From positions 2,976,001 to 3,040,000 of the forward strand of contig NZ_CP118631.1 of NCBI RefSeq assembly GCF_028993635.1: a DNA stretch of 64,000 nucleotides, read 5' to 3'. Below are positions 9,953-16,430 of the stretch, piece after piece (positions within the stretch are counted from its first letter, which is position 1; each line of letters begins with the position of its first letter). Origin of the DNA: Mucilaginibacter sp. SJ. Lineage in GTDB: Bacteria; Bacteroidota; Bacteroidia; Sphingobacteriales; Sphingobacteriaceae. The notes under the pieces were generated by a model. The model searched no databases and was not told the origin of the DNA. It was given only the letters and a program-made list of their open reading frames with translations. Position numbers and translations under genes: made by a program.

Positions 9953-10759
9953 TCATTGATCGGCTTTGATCTTCGCCCTGATCACCGAATCTTTTTGGGC
10001 AGGGCTAAGCTTGTAATTAAACCGGAAAAGTGCCCCTTCAAAATCACCATATGAAGGATTGGGAATAACAATATACCTTTTGCCAAATTCCGTTCGCAGC
10101 TTTTGTGTAGTGGCTGTCCTGTTTTCTTCGGCCGGGTGATTATCATACAGCAGGTCAAAGTCGGGCAGGTTATCGCCGCAAAGCAGCAGGATGTTATGTG
10201 TTTTTAAAACGTTAAGACGGCGCGCTTCCTTGCTTGATGAAGTAGTTTTCAACTGCAGGTGTTCATCATCGGCATTAGGCAATCCATACAACTGTAGATT
10301 TTTAAGCGTACTTGCCCGCTCATTTTCATTACGGTTGGTGATGTAAAATATCGTGATCCCTTTTGATGCAGCGTACTTAAAAAAGGCAGGTGCGCCCGGC
10401 ACAGTATCAGCAACGGCTTTGTCTGTCCATTGTTTCCAGGTGGCATCGCTGTAATCTAAGTTCTGTAAGGCGCGATGAGCATCATAGGGGCTATTATCCA
10501 GCACGGTTTCATCAATATCGGTAACAATAGCCAGCGGTTTATCACCGGGGTTCTTAATTCCTTCGTCAACCCTGAGCTTAGCTATATTATAGGCCTGAAA
10601 GCATAATGCTTTGTACTCCGCCGCCCGCTGCTGCCATAATGAAGCCCAGGCCTTACCATCGTTGGTAATGCTGGTATTAGGATTGGCAGTTTTTTTAACA
10701 GATGAGCAGGCGCTGAATAACAACAGGCCTGCAAATAGATAGCTATAGCTTTTTTTCAT
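9953..10759 (-). CDS. 5'-nucleotidase, lipoprotein e(P4) family (class C acid phosphatase)
   Basis: A 268-aa outer-membrane or periplasmic HAD (DDDD) phosphatase that dephosphorylates nucleotides such as NMN or 5'-nucleotides for uptake. The lipoprotein signal ends FSAC (Cys18). The first HAD motif is IVTDIDETVLDNSP (nucleophile Asp81, acid/base Asp83). Motif 2 lies in IFYITNRNENER, and the C-terminal acidic motif is LLCGDNLPDFD. Length is normal for e(P4). It is a single gene with a repeat-bearing spacer upstream (10760-11001). The in vivo substrate is inferred from the family. Confidence 0.88.
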   Translation of the reverse strand: MKKSYSYLFAGLLLFSACSSVKKTANPNTSITNDGKAWASLWQQRAAEYKALCFQAYNIAKLRVDEGIKNPGDKPLAIVTDIDETVLDNSPYDAHRALQNLDYSDATWKQWTDKAVADTVPGAPAFFKYAASKGITIFYITNRNENERASTLKNLQLYGLPNADDEHLQLKTTSSSKEARRLNVLKTHNILLLCGDNLPDFDLLYDNHPAEENRTATTQKLRTEFGKRYIVIPNPSYGDFEGALFRFNYKLSPAQKDSVIRAKIKADQ

Positions 10760-10779
10760 ATGGGTTGATTAAAAAGAGT

Positions 10780-10845
10780 GCCGGTCGAGACCTTGTCGAA
10801 GACTCATGCGGAAAAAGTACGCCGGCATGCTTTGACGAACTACCG
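10780..10845. repeat. Degenerate half of a CTTCGAC/GTCGAAG-type palindromic repeat
   Basis: The segment contains CTTGTCGAAGACTCATGC and GGCATGCTTTGACGAAC, which look like a worn inverted pair related to the better copy at 10861-10933. It lies between the e(P4) gene start and msrA. Confidence 0.4.
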
Positions 10846-10860
10846 TTTAACTAAAACGAG

Positions 10861-10933
10861 TGTCATGCTGAGGCCCTCGAAGCATTGTGAGCAGGGCCTC
10901 TGCGCGCGACCCTTCGACGGGCTCAGGGTGACA
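10861..10933. repeat. Palindromic intergenic repeat (TGTCATGCTGAG...CTCAGGGTGACA)
   Basis: The arms at 10861-10882 and 10912-10933 are inverted copies with a few mismatches, each joining TGTCA, CTGAG and TCGAAG blocks around a 29-nt loop. It is non-coding; an ORF running through it (10778-10993) is judged spurious. The structure is typical of REP/MITE-like repeats and may also end msrA-side transcription. Confidence 0.65.
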
Positions 10934-11001
10934 GGCCCTTTTGCTTTATATTATTTCATCTTCAAAGTCGCTCGATTTGAACACTCCGTATGATGGGCAT
11001 C

Positions 11002-11547
11002 TTATAACAGCTCCGGCTTTATTTTATCCTTAAACTCCTTGGCAAATTTATTGAGTTTCGGCTGGATAACAAACGCGCAGTACGACTTGTTAGGATTATC
11101 GTTGAAATAATTCTGGTGGTAATCTTCGGCGCTGTAAAATGTACTTGCCGGGGTGATTTCGGTTACGATAGGATCGTCAAAAACCTGCTCGTTGGTAAGC
11201 TTTTTGATCATCGCTTCCGAAGCCTGCTTTTGTTCATCTGTATAATAAAATATAGCCGAGCGGTATTGTGTACCCACGTCATTACCCTGGCGGTTAAGCG
11301 TTGTTGGGTTATGGGTTTTAAAGAAAACCAATAACAATTCATCAAACGAGATCACGTCGGCATCATACTCCAGGTGAATCACTTCGGCATGACCGGTAGC
11401 GCCCGTACAAACCTGCTCATAGGTTGGGTTTAAAACTTTGCCGCCCATATAACCCGAGGTTACTGATGTTACACCTTTAAGAGATTGAAAAACGGCTTCG
11501 GTGCACCAAAAGCAACCGTTGCCGAAAGTTATTTTTTGAATGTTCAT
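11002..11547 (-). CDS. msrA: Peptide-methionine (S)-S-oxide reductase MsrA
   Basis: Reduces S-epimer methionine sulfoxide in proteins and free methionine, using thioredoxin-type thiols. The N-terminal GNGCFWCTEAVFQ motif carries the catalytic Cys12; the fold continues with TSGYMGG, TGHAEVIHLEYD, FFKTHNPTTLNRQGNDVGTQYRSAIFYY and AEDYHQNYF. No signal peptide, so cytoplasmic. The 181-aa length is normal. There is no fused MsrB domain and no msrB neighbour. It appears to be transcribed alone. Confidence 0.95.
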   Translation of the reverse strand: MNIQKITFGNGCFWCTEAVFQSLKGVTSVTSGYMGGKVLNPTYEQVCTGATGHAEVIHLEYDADVISFDELLLVFFKTHNPTTLNRQGNDVGTQYRSAIFYYTDEQKQASEAMIKKLTNEQVFDDPIVTEITPASTFYSAEDYHQNYFNDNPNKSYCAFVIQPKLNKFAKEFKDKIKPELL

Positions 11548-11662
11548 ATGACCTGTTTTATCAAAAGTAATGCCTGTTTAAATAGTTAGCTATGAGACAG
11601 ATTTGAATATGTCAATTAAATTACCAAACTTAGTGTTTAACCTTATATTAAACCTATTAATT

Positions 11663-12055
11663 ATGAAAATTGCAGTATTGATTGCCCGCGTTTTGCTGGG
11701 CCTGGTCTTCGTGGTGTTTGGTTTAAACTTCTTTTTCCAGTTTCTGCATATGGCCCAACCGCCCATGAGCGATAAGGCACAGGCATTTAGCGGCGGGTTA
11801 TTTGGTTCAGGTTATTTTTTTCAATACATGAAGGTAATTGAAATAACCAGCGGCCTGTTTTTAATTATCAACCGGTATACGGCATTGTTTGTGTTATTGC
11901 TGCTGCCTATTTCGCTTAATATATTCCTGTTCCATGCCATTTTGGCACCGGCCGGTTTGCCAATTGGACTGGCGGTTATAATTTTAGAGGTATTTTTGCT
12001 GTTTGCCTATCGCAAGTATTACGCGAGTATTTTTACGGCCACACCAACAGTATAA
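11663..12055 (+). CDS. DoxX-like four-helix membrane protein
   Basis: A 130-aa integral inner-membrane protein with four hydrophobic segments (roughly residues 3-23, 50-70, 75-95 and 100-120). The opening IARVLLGLVFVVFGLNFFFQF and MKVIEITSGLFLII segments match the DoxX/DoxD-like superfamily. Its biochemical role is not established; some members take part in redox or quinone-linked processes. The ATG at 11663 is chosen, because the frame upstream to 11603 is AT-rich and not part of the family. It is separated from msrA by a divergent spacer and is followed by a 446-nt gene-free stretch. Confidence 0.7.
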   Translation: MKIAVLIARVLLGLVFVVFGLNFFFQFLHMAQPPMSDKAQAFSGGLFGSGYFFQYMKVIEITSGLFLIINRYTALFVLLLLPISLNIFLFHAILAPAGLPIGLAVIILEVFLLFAYRKYYASIFTATPTV

Positions 12056-12501
12056 GCACCCGGTGATTCTAAAGGCTTTATCGGCATATCCTATGTAACA
12101 AATAAGGTGTCCCAATTTTTTGATTCTCCATAAAAAAGTTAAAAATTGCCGGCGTTTCTTTTTTTGTAAATAAGAAATGTTCCATTTTTTGAGAATGAAA
12201 CACCGGAACGGATTAAAAATGAAACACATTGATAATCAATAATTTAATATTTCAATCGAAACACTGTTAAATATTTGATTATCAGCAAATAAACCTTTTA
12301 GGAATATAAATTCAGCGTTTCAGATCCGGGCAAAATGTCCGGATTTTTTGTTTGTTTTTTTGCGTTTTTTTGGAGTTTTTTTGAAAATACACGCTGCTGA
12401 TGATCATTGTACTGACAGTACATTGTCACCATTATTTTAATCTGGAATTAGTAGTAAAAGCAGCAAAATAAAAGCATAAATTGGCCTGTAAACCTTATCT
12501 T
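12056..12501. other. Gene-free spacer with inverted and direct repeats, possible sRNA or regulatory region
   Basis: No credible ORF. Three GAAACAC direct repeats occur at 12197, 12221 and 12258. A GTTCC...GGAAC pair spans 12179-12209, and TGATAATCAA-like inverted segments lie around 12229-12240 and 12279-12290. A terminator-like hairpin (TCCGG...CCGGA) followed by a long T-rich tract is at about 12326-12365. Together this could be a regulator-bound promoter with a short terminated transcript, but no known RNA family was recognised. Confidence 0.35.
12326..12362 (+). terminator. Intrinsic terminator-like hairpin with T-tract
   Basis: The short stem ATCCGG / CCGGAT around a loop is followed directly by TTTTTTG and more T-runs. 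It lies about 270 nt past the DoxX-like stop, so it may end a leader or small RNA rather than that gene. Confidence 0.5.
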
Positions 12502-13245
12502 ATGAACAGATACGCCGCCTTAATTATTTCCTTGGTTTTTATACTCTATTTCGATCATTCATCCGCACAAGATTGGTTAAAAACGGCTGAGGCAAAAGCA
12601 GCCAAAAGAGACACCAAAATATATCATCTTACATCCATCGATGGTAAAAATCAAACGGTGAAGATCGTTCCTGACTATGCAAACCATGTGCTTAAAATGA
12701 TTTGCCTAAAGGATATTATTACAATAGATGATTTTTGGGGAGTGCCTCCGGAAATCAAGTTATTGAATAAAAGTTTTATCGAAATAAAATACGCGGTACG
12801 GGGAGGCTCAAACCTTGGTTTAGGCAATACGTTAATTTTATGTGTAAATAATACTCATCTGTATGAGGCAATGCATGTTTTAAGATATATAAACAGTGAG
12901 GCGCAGGACGAAAGGGAACACTATAAAGAAAACTATACTATAATATTCACCATGAAGAACAACAAACTTAAGGCCTATGTCCATCATGATGTTAATTCAA
13001 AAAGATCCCCCGAAACAAGCTACGTTTATGACAATGAAAGCGTTTTGGCCTTTGATACAAAGCAGAACGTTTTTTATAGTGTTAAAGAAAATTTATACGA
13101 TCATTTTACCACCGCAAAAAACAAGACCAAACAAAAAGTTGCAGGTAATTTCCCTATGATCATTTTAGGTAAGGAAACTTATTACTTTATAAATGGCAGA
13201 TGGTATACGGGTGGCCTTAGCAAAGACATGTTTGAGTTTCAATAA
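12502..13245 (+). CDS. Secreted protein of unknown function
   Basis: A 247-aa protein that I do not recognise. It begins with a Sec signal peptide (AALIISLVFILYFDHSSAQ, cut after SSAQ). The mature part is rich in Lys, Tyr and beta-type segments and ends in a Tyr/Trp-rich stretch (YYFINGRWYTGGL). No catalytic motif, lipobox, repeat or type IX sorting domain is visible. The ATG at 12502 is preferred over an upstream TTG at 12481. It stands alone between the repeat-rich spacer and a LysR gene on the other strand. It is probably periplasmic, with no function assignable. Confidence 0.6.
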   Translation: MNRYAALIISLVFILYFDHSSAQDWLKTAEAKAAKRDTKIYHLTSIDGKNQTVKIVPDYANHVLKMICLKDIITIDDFWGVPPEIKLLNKSFIEIKYAVRGGSNLGLGNTLILCVNNTHLYEAMHVLRYINSEAQDEREHYKENYTIIFTMKNNKLKAYVHHDVNSKRSPETSYVYDNESVLAFDTKQNVFYSVKENLYDHFTTAKNKTKQKVAGNFPMIILGKETYYFINGRWYTGGLSKDMFEFQ

Positions 13246-13267
13246 TCACATGATCTTCTTTTGCCAC

Positions 13268-13326
13268 GGAGGCCAGAGGCCGCCCCGATAGTTGCCACTC
13301 GCCGGAGGCGAGCGGCGGCGATTAGA
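13268..13326. repeat. Two-hairpin GC-rich repeat, copy 1 (GGCCAGAGGCCGCC...GCCACTCGCC)
   Basis: Two adjacent small palindromes, GGCCAGAGGCC and GCCACTCGCCGGAGGCGAGC, are joined by a GATAGTT linker. A second copy with the same order and linker lies at 46461-46519. It is non-coding, and sits between convergent genes (the unknown secreted protein and the LysR gene), where it could act as a terminator. Confidence 0.75.
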
Positions 13327-13329
13327 GGC

Positions 13330-14226
13330 TTACACCATCTCCCGTTCAAAAATTTCCTGGATCATTGCTACCTGCCCGGCATAAATTGATTTTTTGCGGG
13401 TGCCGAAGTACAGCGTGTTCTCTATCTTATTATATCCCTCCCAAAGCAGTTTGATATTGCCGCTATCGCGCTCTTTTTTTGAAAGGAAATCCGGTATCAC
13501 GGCTATACCCTTACCATTACTCAAACAACGAATAATAGAGCCCATGTTAGGGACGATGAAATTAGGCTTAAAATCAGGTCGTTTGCCAAAGTTGATATGC
13601 CAGAAGCGCCGCAAGTGTTCCATATCGCCCGATGAGCCGTACCAGGTTTGGGCTTTAAGCCATGCCTGGATCTGGTTAAGATCTTTAGTTTTCAATAGTT
13701 CATTAAACTCGTCGGTTGGTGTTTGCGCCCCGGCCAGTACCACTATGCGTTCCTTAAAAAAGGGTTTATACTCCAAACCTTTATAATCGCCTTTATGTGG
13801 CGTAACAATCATATCGAGGATGCCATTGTCCAGGTCGGCCAGCATTTCGGGGTATTCGCCAAATTTGATGATCACATTAAAAGGCAATGTGGGCAGGTAG
13901 GATTCGAGCGTGAATTGAAAAGTTTCAAAGCACATTCCTATACTTATAGTTGGTATATCTTTTTCGGTGCTTTTATGAAAGTGCCGTTCGGCATCCTCCA
14001 GTTTACAAATTGCCTCCAGGATATAGTTGTATAAGATCTTCCCCCGCTCTGTCGATACCATTTTACGCGAAGTACGGTCGAACAGTTTATAGCCTACATA
14101 GCTCTCTAATGAGCTTAAATGCAGGCTCACTCCCGGCTGCGAAATAAACAGCGCTTCGGCAGCCCCGGTTAGCGACCCGGTTTCATAGATCGCCTTAAAC
14201 GTACGGAACCATTCAAAATTCACCAT
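13330..14226 (-). CDS. LysR-family transcriptional regulator
   Basis: A 298-aa LysR-type regulator. The N-terminal winged HTH covers residues 1-60 (FKAIYETGSLTGAAEALFISQPGVSLHLSSLE, then LFDRTSRK), followed by a substrate-binding-like effector domain (about 90-295). It is divergently transcribed from the mdaB-ygiN-like pair across a 98-nt spacer with a clean palindrome, the usual arrangement for a LysR regulator and its target. The regulon probably covers quinone or electrophile stress, by analogy with the neighbouring enzymes. The inducer is unknown. Confidence 0.9.
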   Translation of the reverse strand: MVNFEWFRTFKAIYETGSLTGAAEALFISQPGVSLHLSSLESYVGYKLFDRTSRKMVSTERGKILYNYILEAICKLEDAERHFHKSTEKDIPTISIGMCFETFQFTLESYLPTLPFNVIIKFGEYPEMLADLDNGILDMIVTPHKGDYKGLEYKPFFKERIVVLAGAQTPTDEFNELLKTKDLNQIQAWLKAQTWYGSSGDMEHLRRFWHINFGKRPDFKPNFIVPNMGSIIRCLSNGKGIAVIPDFLSKKERDSGNIKLLWEGYNKIENTLYFGTRKKSIYAGQVAMIQEIFEREMV

Positions 14227-14265
14227 AGCTTATCTATTATAATTATGATACAAATGTATAAATTA

Positions 14266-14281
14266 TACTATTTTAATAGTA
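14266..14281. promoter_or_regulatory. Probable LysR-type operator between lysR and mdaB
   Basis: A perfect inverted repeat TACTATT-TT-AATAGTA lies in the divergent spacer, inside a looser outer pair TATCTA/TAGATA (14231-14285). It sits immediately upstream of a TAATTTTG promoter element, a position fitting activation or repression of mdaB by the LysR protein. Confidence 0.55.
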
Positions 14282-14294
14282 GATAACATCGGTG

Positions 14295-14302
14295 TAATTT
14301 TG
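14295..14302 (+). promoter_or_regulatory. Bacteroidota-type -7 element of the mdaB promoter
   Basis: TAATTTTG matches the TAnnTTTG -7 consensus of Bacteroidota. It lies 22 nt before the mdaB ATG, with a T-rich -33-like stretch about 20 nt upstream that overlaps the proposed operator. Confidence 0.55.
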
Positions 14303-14324
14303 ATGAAAATTAAACAAGAAAAAA

Positions 14325-14963
14325 ATGACAAACATATTTGTAATAAACGGAGGGCAGGTCTTCGGCCACTCCGGCGGAAGATTTAACAAAACTTTATTGG
14401 ATACTACCGTGCAGTATTTTACCCGTCATCCTGATTTTGAAGTTCGTTCAACCGACGTAAATAACGCTTACGATCCTATGCAGGAAGCCGAAAACTATAA
14501 ATGGGCCGATGTGATCATTTACCACACCCCGGTTTGGTGGTTCCAGGTACCGCATGCCTTTAAAAAATATATCGACGAAGTTTTTACCGCCGGGTATCAA
14601 AACGGCATTTACCGCAGCGACGGCCGTACGGCCGAAAATCCAGGTATTAATTATGGTACCGGCGGATTGATGCAGGGCAAAAAATATATGCTTACCACCT
14701 CATGGAATGCCCCTATTACCGCTTTCACCTTACCTGGCGAGTTTTTTAACGAGCACAGTGTTGACGAAGGCCCCCTGTTTGGCTTTCACCGCATGAACGC
14801 TTTTACCGGCATGCAGCCTTTAGAAAGTATCCACTTTTATGATGTAATGAAAAACGCTAATATTGAGGAGAACCTGCAACGCTACCAGGAACATTTAAAC
14901 AAACTATTTACCCAAAACAACCCAAGCCATGAAAATTTACTTAACAGCCTTAGTGAAGTGTAA
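14325..14963 (+). CDS. mdaB: NAD(P)H:quinone oxidoreductase, MdaB-like flavodoxin-fold protein
   Basis: A 212-aa flavodoxin-fold (NQO1/MdaB family) enzyme that reduces quinones by two electrons with NAD(P)H, avoiding semiquinone radicals. Visible motifs are the N-terminal cofactor loop NGGQVFGHSGGRFNKTL, the WADVIIYHTPVWWFQVPHAFKKYIDEVFT segment typical of the family, and TTSWNAP. No signal peptide. Its last 35 nt overlap the start of the downstream ABM-domain gene, indicating translational coupling. The mdaB-ygiN pairing is also known in E. coli, where the products form a quinone redox cycle. The divergent LysR regulator is its probable controller. Confidence 0.88.
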   Translation: MTNIFVINGGQVFGHSGGRFNKTLLDTTVQYFTRHPDFEVRSTDVNNAYDPMQEAENYKWADVIIYHTPVWWFQVPHAFKKYIDEVFTAGYQNGIYRSDGRTAENPGINYGTGGLMQGKKYMLTTSWNAPITAFTLPGEFFNEHSVDEGPLFGFHRMNAFTGMQPLESIHFYDVMKNANIEENLQRYQEHLNKLFTQNNPSHENLLNSLSEV

Positions 14964-15219
14964 AACCGGCACCACTGCCCAAATGAAAGATTTTTTGGAT
15001 AAACTGGTAGCAGCATCCCGCCAGGAAGAAGCCTGCTTACAATACGAGCTATATCAATCAACCACAGATGAAACCCAGTTTATTTTTCATGAAACCTGGG
15101 CCAGCCAGGAAGGGCTTGATCAGCATGTTAAGCAGGAGCATTTCCAACTGTTCAGTAAGCAGATTGTTGATATTATAGATGGGCCGCTTGGGATATATAA
15201 AACCGATAAGGTTCATTAA
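14929..15219 (+). CDS. YgiN-like quinol monooxygenase / antibiotic biosynthesis monooxygenase (ABM) domain protein
   Basis: A 96-aa single ABM (dimeric alpha/beta barrel) domain. It has the N-terminal strand MKIYLTALVKCKTG, the central EACLQYELYQSTTDETQFIFHETW core and the C-terminal HFQLFSKQIVDI helix. E. coli YgiN oxidises menadiol without a bound cofactor and is encoded next to mdaB. The same order and a 35-nt overlap are seen here, so the two probably act together on quinones. The ATG at 14929 is natural for the family. A strong terminator follows at 15231. Confidence 0.8.
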   Translation: MKIYLTALVKCKTGTTAQMKDFLDKLVAASRQEEACLQYELYQSTTDETQFIFHETWASQEGLDQHVKQEHFQLFSKQIVDIIDGPLGIYKTDKVH

Positions 15220-15230
15220 AATTGATAGTT

Positions 15231-15270
15231 AACAAAACGGCCCCCGGTTTTCACCGGGGGCCGTTTTGTT
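15231..15270. terminator. Strong bidirectional intrinsic terminator
   Basis: The near-perfect palindrome AACAAAACGGCCCCCGG / CCGGGGGCCGTTTTGTT has a 6-nt loop. It ends the mdaB unit on the plus strand and the small Cys-rich gene on the minus strand, whose TAA stop overlaps the right arm. Confidence 0.9.
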
Positions 15271-15466
15271 ATTTGCTGCAGGATTTATTGCAACCGCCCG
15301 AGGCTTTGCATGATTTGCTGCAGTTGTCTAAACACGTTGGCCTGGTGCATGACTTTGCACATTTGGTGCAATGGTTCATTTTGTTATTGCAGCAAGGCGT
15401 ATTAGCAAACGAAATATTAAATATGGTAAACAGCATCACAGTGGTGATGAAAAGAAACTTTTTCAT
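15269..15466 (-). CDS. Small secreted cysteine-rich protein
   Basis: A 65-aa protein that I do not recognise as a named family. Residues 1-21 form a Sec signal peptide (MKKFLFITTVMLFTIFNISFA). The roughly 44-residue mature peptide has ten cysteines, with pairs such as CC, CxxC and CxxxC (HCTKCAKSC, CLDNCSKSC, GGCNKSC), plus many Lys and Asn. Such a peptide is likely to bind metals through thiolates or be disulfide-rich in the periplasm. It ends inside the shared terminator and is followed upstream by another secreted Cys/His/Met-rich gene on the same strand. The function is unknown; metal handling is an inference. Confidence 0.65.
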   Translation of the reverse strand: MKKFLFITTVMLFTIFNISFANTPCCNNKMNHCTKCAKSCTRPTCLDNCSKSCKASGGCNKSCSK

Positions 15467-15528
15467 GATTTTTAATTTGAATTTTTAATAAAAAGATACA
15501 CTATTAGAAACAGGCAGATGTCTTTTTA

Positions 15529-15852
15529 TCAAGCTTTCGGAGGGTTCCAGCAGGCCTTGGCGTAATCGGATAAATTGCCTGCCAGGTAAAGCAAAGGGGC
15601 ATTGCTCTTAATAATAACAGCAACAGGCCCGGCCTTGACAGGCTCAACTTTTAAAAAGCAGCAATTGTTGCACGATAGCATGGTCATGCACATACCACCG
15701 TCACATCCTTTTTGACCGCCATGCTGTTTCTGCGGCATATGATCCATATGACGACAGCATTCTTTCGACATATTATTCATAGGCGCCGCTTTCCCCGGTA
15801 TTGTGGAAATGAGCACCATAAAAATTAACATGACAAAGGCGATTGCTTTCAT
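15529..15852 (-). CDS. Small secreted Cys/His/Met-rich protein
   Basis: A 107-aa product from the ATG at 15852 (MKAIAFVMLIFMVLIS), which gives a clean signal peptide ending in PGKA. The frame extends to 15942, but that part lies inside a repeat element. The mature part carries KECCRHMDHMPQKQHGG, GCDGGMCMTM and SCNNCC clusters, followed by a hydrophobic strand region and a tail ending KACWNPPKA. The mixture of Cys, His and Met resembles soft-metal (copper-type) ligands. Same strand and 62 nt upstream of the other Cys-rich gene, so they may form a unit. No family was recognised. Confidence 0.55.
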   Translation of the reverse strand: MKAIAFVMLIFMVLISTIPGKAAPMNNMSKECCRHMDHMPQKQHGGQKGCDGGMCMTMLSCNNCCFLKVEPVKAGPVAVIIKSNAPLLYLAGNLSDYAKACWNPPKA

Positions 15853-15940
15853 TGAATTTTGAAACGGAATGTTAGAGAAAATAGTATTAAACACTGAGAA
15901 GCTGTTTAAAAATATATAAAAGCCGTCATTGCGAGTATCC

Positions 15941-16119
15941 ATCAGGGAAGCCCTGAAAAAAAATGTAATGACATGTAAAATATATTTTAACGGTGTTGCG
16001 CGTGGGCCGCGTTAGGGATTGCAGTGTAAAGCCCGGAGCGTGCAAAGGGGTTGCGGGCGGGAAAGGCGAGGACTTGCAACGGAAAGCCCGGGCCGCAGGC
16101 AACGCCCATGTTATAAAAT
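15941..16119 (-). repeat. GC-rich dispersed repeat, copy A (~180 bp)
   Basis: The reverse complement runs from ATTTTATAACATGGGCGTTG to TTCAGGGCTTCCCTGAT and matches 60750-60925 along its whole length, with scattered substitutions. Conserved blocks include GGCCCGGGCTTTCCGTTGCA, AGTCCTCGCC, CTGCAATCCCTAACGCGGCC and a T8CAGG end. It has no coding capacity that is conserved between copies. Both copies are intergenic and in opposite orientation. Confidence 0.85.
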
Positions 16120-16159
16120 CCACCAAGAAAAATATACTTAATAATCAATAACTTACAAT

Positions 16160-16258
16160 CACGTCATTATAAGACACGAAGCAATCCCTAAGAGGCAGAT
16201 CCGCTAAGCAAATCCACCCTGTACAGTCAGGGATTGCTTCGCGCCTCGCAATGACGTG
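16160..16258. repeat. TCATTGCGAG/GAAGCAATCCCT palindromic repeat (MITE-like)
   Basis: The arms read CACGTCATT...CGAAGCAATCCCT and AGGGATTGCTTCG...AATGACGTG around an approximately 36-nt loop. The family signature CGAAGCAATCCC is a common intergenic palindrome in related genomes. Partial copies of the TCATTGCGAG end occur at 15925-15934 and about 60615-60640. Confidence 0.75.
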
Positions 16259-16430
16259 GCGGGTATAGTAGACTCATTTAATCGTTTTTAAACAGTTTCT
16301 TAGACGCCATTTAATATTTTACACATAATTTAGCATAAAGCGATCCCCCGGTTAATTTATACTATTCCTTTGCTTTTGGCCTATTATTTATAATTTAGTG
16401 TCCAAAATACATTTAATCCCAAACGATATT

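Larger units (their letters stand above)
15853..16430. other. Repeat-filled spacer upstream of the beta-galactosidase gene
   Basis: No gene was found. The stretch holds a 179-bp GC-rich dispersed repeat (15941-16119) and a TCATTGCGAG-type palindrome (16160-16258). The last 170 bases before the start at 16431 are AT-rich and should contain the promoter of the GH2 gene. No exact TAnnTTTG element was found there. Confidence 0.6.

Noticed and set aside
10778..10993. 71-aa ORF through the TGTCATGCTGAG palindrome
   Set aside because: Its sequence is the translation of a dispersed repeat; such ORFs are common false genes in related genomes.
15926..16126. 66-aa minus-strand ORF upstream of the beta-galactosidase gene
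   Set aside because: Lies completely in the dispersed repeat copy A.
13268..16258. Possibility of CRISPR or tandem-spacer arrays among the short palindromes
   Set aside because: No regularly spaced direct repeats with unique spacers; units are dispersed and palindromic.
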